Assembly (NCBI GenBank): GCA_024811115.1
Contig: JAKOGH010000262.1
Location: 1 to 19,534 of the forward strand
Origin: Terana coerulea
Taxonomy: Eukaryota > Basidiomycota > Agaricomycetes > Polyporales > Phanerochaetaceae
Reading direction: 5' to 3'
DNA length: 19,534 bases
This document shows, piece by piece, positions 17,647 to 19,534 of this stretch. The notes below the pieces were generated by a model that made no database searches, was not told the origin of the DNA, and worked only from the letters and a program-made list of their open reading frames with translations. The first letter of the stretch is position 1, and every line of letters begins with the position of its first letter. The translations under genes were made by a program, and so were the position numbers.

Positions 17647-19461
17647 ATGTCTTCCTTTCTCAAGAAGCTTGTCCCTGTCCTCGACGGAACCAACTGGGAG
17701 CACTGGAACAACACCTTGAAGTCATTCCTGGGCACTCAGGGAATTTCCCATCAGCTCACAACAACCTAGCCGATGGTGCCGACCTTAGTTCGCATTATTC
17801 CGGCAGCTCCTGCTCGCACCATAGTTGCAGCTGTGGGTACCACCCGGCCATCCCTGCGCTCCTTGCCTCTGGCGAAGTACCTGGTAATGAGCATGAGCAC
17901 TCCAGGGCTGTCGACAAGCAGCGACTGGATCAACAACAACCTCCCGAGGTCATGGGCTTCATTTGCCTTCGCTTGACTTACTAGATCAGACAGTCGGTGA
18001 AGAATAAAATGATAGCCAAGGCCCTGTAAAAGTCTTTGCAGACTGCCTACACCCAAAACACTCTAGGTACGGCCTACACTGACTTCAGAGGCCTCCTGAG
18101 ACTCGCATCCCTGATGACCAGTCCCCAAGCACCCACGCGATTGCCAAAATCCAATCTCGCATCGACCGCCCTTAATGCAGCCTATGTGGAAGTAGATGTG
18201 TACTTATACCTGATGCTCCTCATCTCGAAGACACCAGCGTATGGTGAGCACGTTGCCACTGTCAACACTCTAAATCAGAAGATGGTAGACACATCCTGAG
18301 ATCCTCTACTTGCTGGAAGCCCTGAGCCCAAGCAGTATGGGCAGCAGATCATCGCTGCATGAGAGCAGCAGAAGCTTTCGGTGGCTAGCAAAAGCAGACA
18401 GAGTCTGCTAAGCATGTCACTGCCATTAAGAACAAAGGAAAGGATCCCCAGTTCAAGCAGCAGCAGCAACTATAAGGGCAGCAGCGGCAGCAGCCGTGTG
18501 CTGGCAATGGCAAGGAAAAGAAGACCCAGCATAGCAAGTGCACGAGCAAGGCCAAGGATGCTGACCACAGTCAATTCTACATTGCCGCACCAGTTATCCC
18601 GGTGATGAACGACTTCGCCCGACGTGCCACTCACAAATCTGAGGCCGAAGAAATTCAGTCTCACATCAAGGAGGCGCGAGCTCTGGCTCGCAAATGGCAA
18701 CCAGTTCCCCCACTTCCGCAAGGCACTCGCTCTTGCTGAAAGAAGCCCGAAGTCGTCAAGTCCCAGGAGCACATCTGGACCCTCGAAGAGGTTGTCGACG
18801 CCAATGAGCACAATGCTCATTGCGCGGACAGCATGCGGGACATCGAGCACTGCCTGCAGAACACAGTTCATGAGTTAGAATTCCAGCAGGAGTTCACTCT
18901 AGATGATCTCCGCTAACTAAATTGTTAGCAATCCTCGACAAGGACGACAAGTTCAGGAGCTGCACAAGGCCTAGCCGCGAAGCCACAGAGATCTCGCAAG
19001 ACTGCTCGCAAGCAGTGGATCGTGGACAAAACGCAGCCTAAACAAGGGCTCGACCTTTGACCAGAAGCATCATGGACACTTCCGATGGGAACGAAACCAG
19101 CTTATGAAGCTGGCTGTCACCCAGGAGAGCAAGTTTGCCGCCACTGCCGCGAAGATGAGGCCGGCGGAGAAAGCTTGTCGCGTCGAGCAGGCTGACTTCG
19201 ACTACGCCGAGCACATGCTCAATGCCTGCATCGACTCGAACAACATCGCTCTCAAATGCAAGTTTGCTGAGCGGAGTTTGTCGAGCAGCTCATCTCGCTC
19301 CACCAAGCACAGCTCGTGCGAATCCTCCTGCAATCATCTGTCCCAGCCAGGTCAATATGCAAATGTCGCTTGACGGGGAGGACAGCTTCGACGCCGCGAC
19401 CACTCTGATATCGAGGATGCCGTGTCCCCGGAGCGAGGACAGTGACGACGACAACAATTAG
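17647..19461 (+). pseudogene. Broken gag of a copia-type (Ty1) retrotransposon
   Basis: Begins MSSFLKKLVPVLDGTNWEHW, with NNTLKSFLGTQG following: the LDGxNWxxWxxxMxxFL start of copia-type Gag (DUF4219/UBN2-like). TAG at 17767-17769 ends this frame. Later pieces in shifting frames match the Gag core: AYTDFRGLLRL, IPDDQSPSTHAIAKIQSRID, AAYVEVDVYLYLMLLISK, PAYGEHVATVNTLNQ (18060-18280). Next comes a low-complexity, charged part (KNKGKDPQFKQQQ, GKEKKTQHSKCTSKAKD) leading to AAPVIP. A mostly helical stretch continues to TAA near 18914, with one TGA near 18740. A last helical part (about 19104-19461) ends in an acidic SEDSDDDNN. No protease, integrase or RT is present; pol would lie beyond the window. 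Confidence 0.6.
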
Positions 19462-19534
19462 TATGCCGGATGTCTAATGGACGATCAAGAGATCCAGGGA
19501 TATCATTGATGTATACTTCGAGTACGTCCCCTTT
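19462..19534. other. Window end, nothing recognised
   Basis: Short stretch after the last TAG, too short to interpret. Confidence 0.3.

Overview
The window looks like basidiomycete, probably Agaricomycete, nuclear DNA. It has short introns of about 50-76 nt with GTRNGY-type donors and CTAAC/CTGAC branch sites. It carries a TPR-CHAT protein of the kind expanded in mushroom-forming fungi, and remains of fungal non-LTR and copia-type retrotransposons. I see no bacterial features. Only two protein-coding genes look intact; most other coding signal is decayed.

Layout. 1-2393: 3' part of a decayed LINE (RT thumb, RNase H, zinc knuckle, an extra unrecognised C-terminal block, 3' UTR, A-rich tail). 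2394-4916: no gene; a possible spliced but non-coding relic at about 3000-3800. 4917-8666: upstream region and single coding exon of a TPR-CHAT protein (CHAT-A), with nine 45-residue repeats and a conserved His/Cys pair. 8760-10700: minus-strand relic of an intron-containing gene (X-A). 10947-11260: a 38-bp perfect palindrome, a partial copy of its arm, and a tRNA 3'-half fragment. 11602-12651: an intact five-exon gene for a 277-residue protein (gene Y) that I tentatively assign to the fungal gasdermin-like (RCD-1/HET-Q1) group. 12690-14700: a second minus-strand relic (X-B), homologous to X-A. 15308-17155: a diverged, truncated second copy of CHAT-A (CHAT-B), split by an LTR-like insertion. 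17160-19534: LTR, leader and broken gag of a copia-type retrotransposon.

How the parts may work together. If the assignment of Y is right, the locus pairs a caspase-like CHAT protease carrying a repeat receptor array with a candidate pore-forming effector that has a short acidic C-terminal tail. That would be a protease/effector cell-death module. Around it sit duplicated and decayed copies of CHAT and of an unknown third gene (X), so the locus seems to turn over by duplication, decay and transposon insertion. The CHAT and exon calls are read from the sequence. The gasdermin assignment and the functional link are inference.
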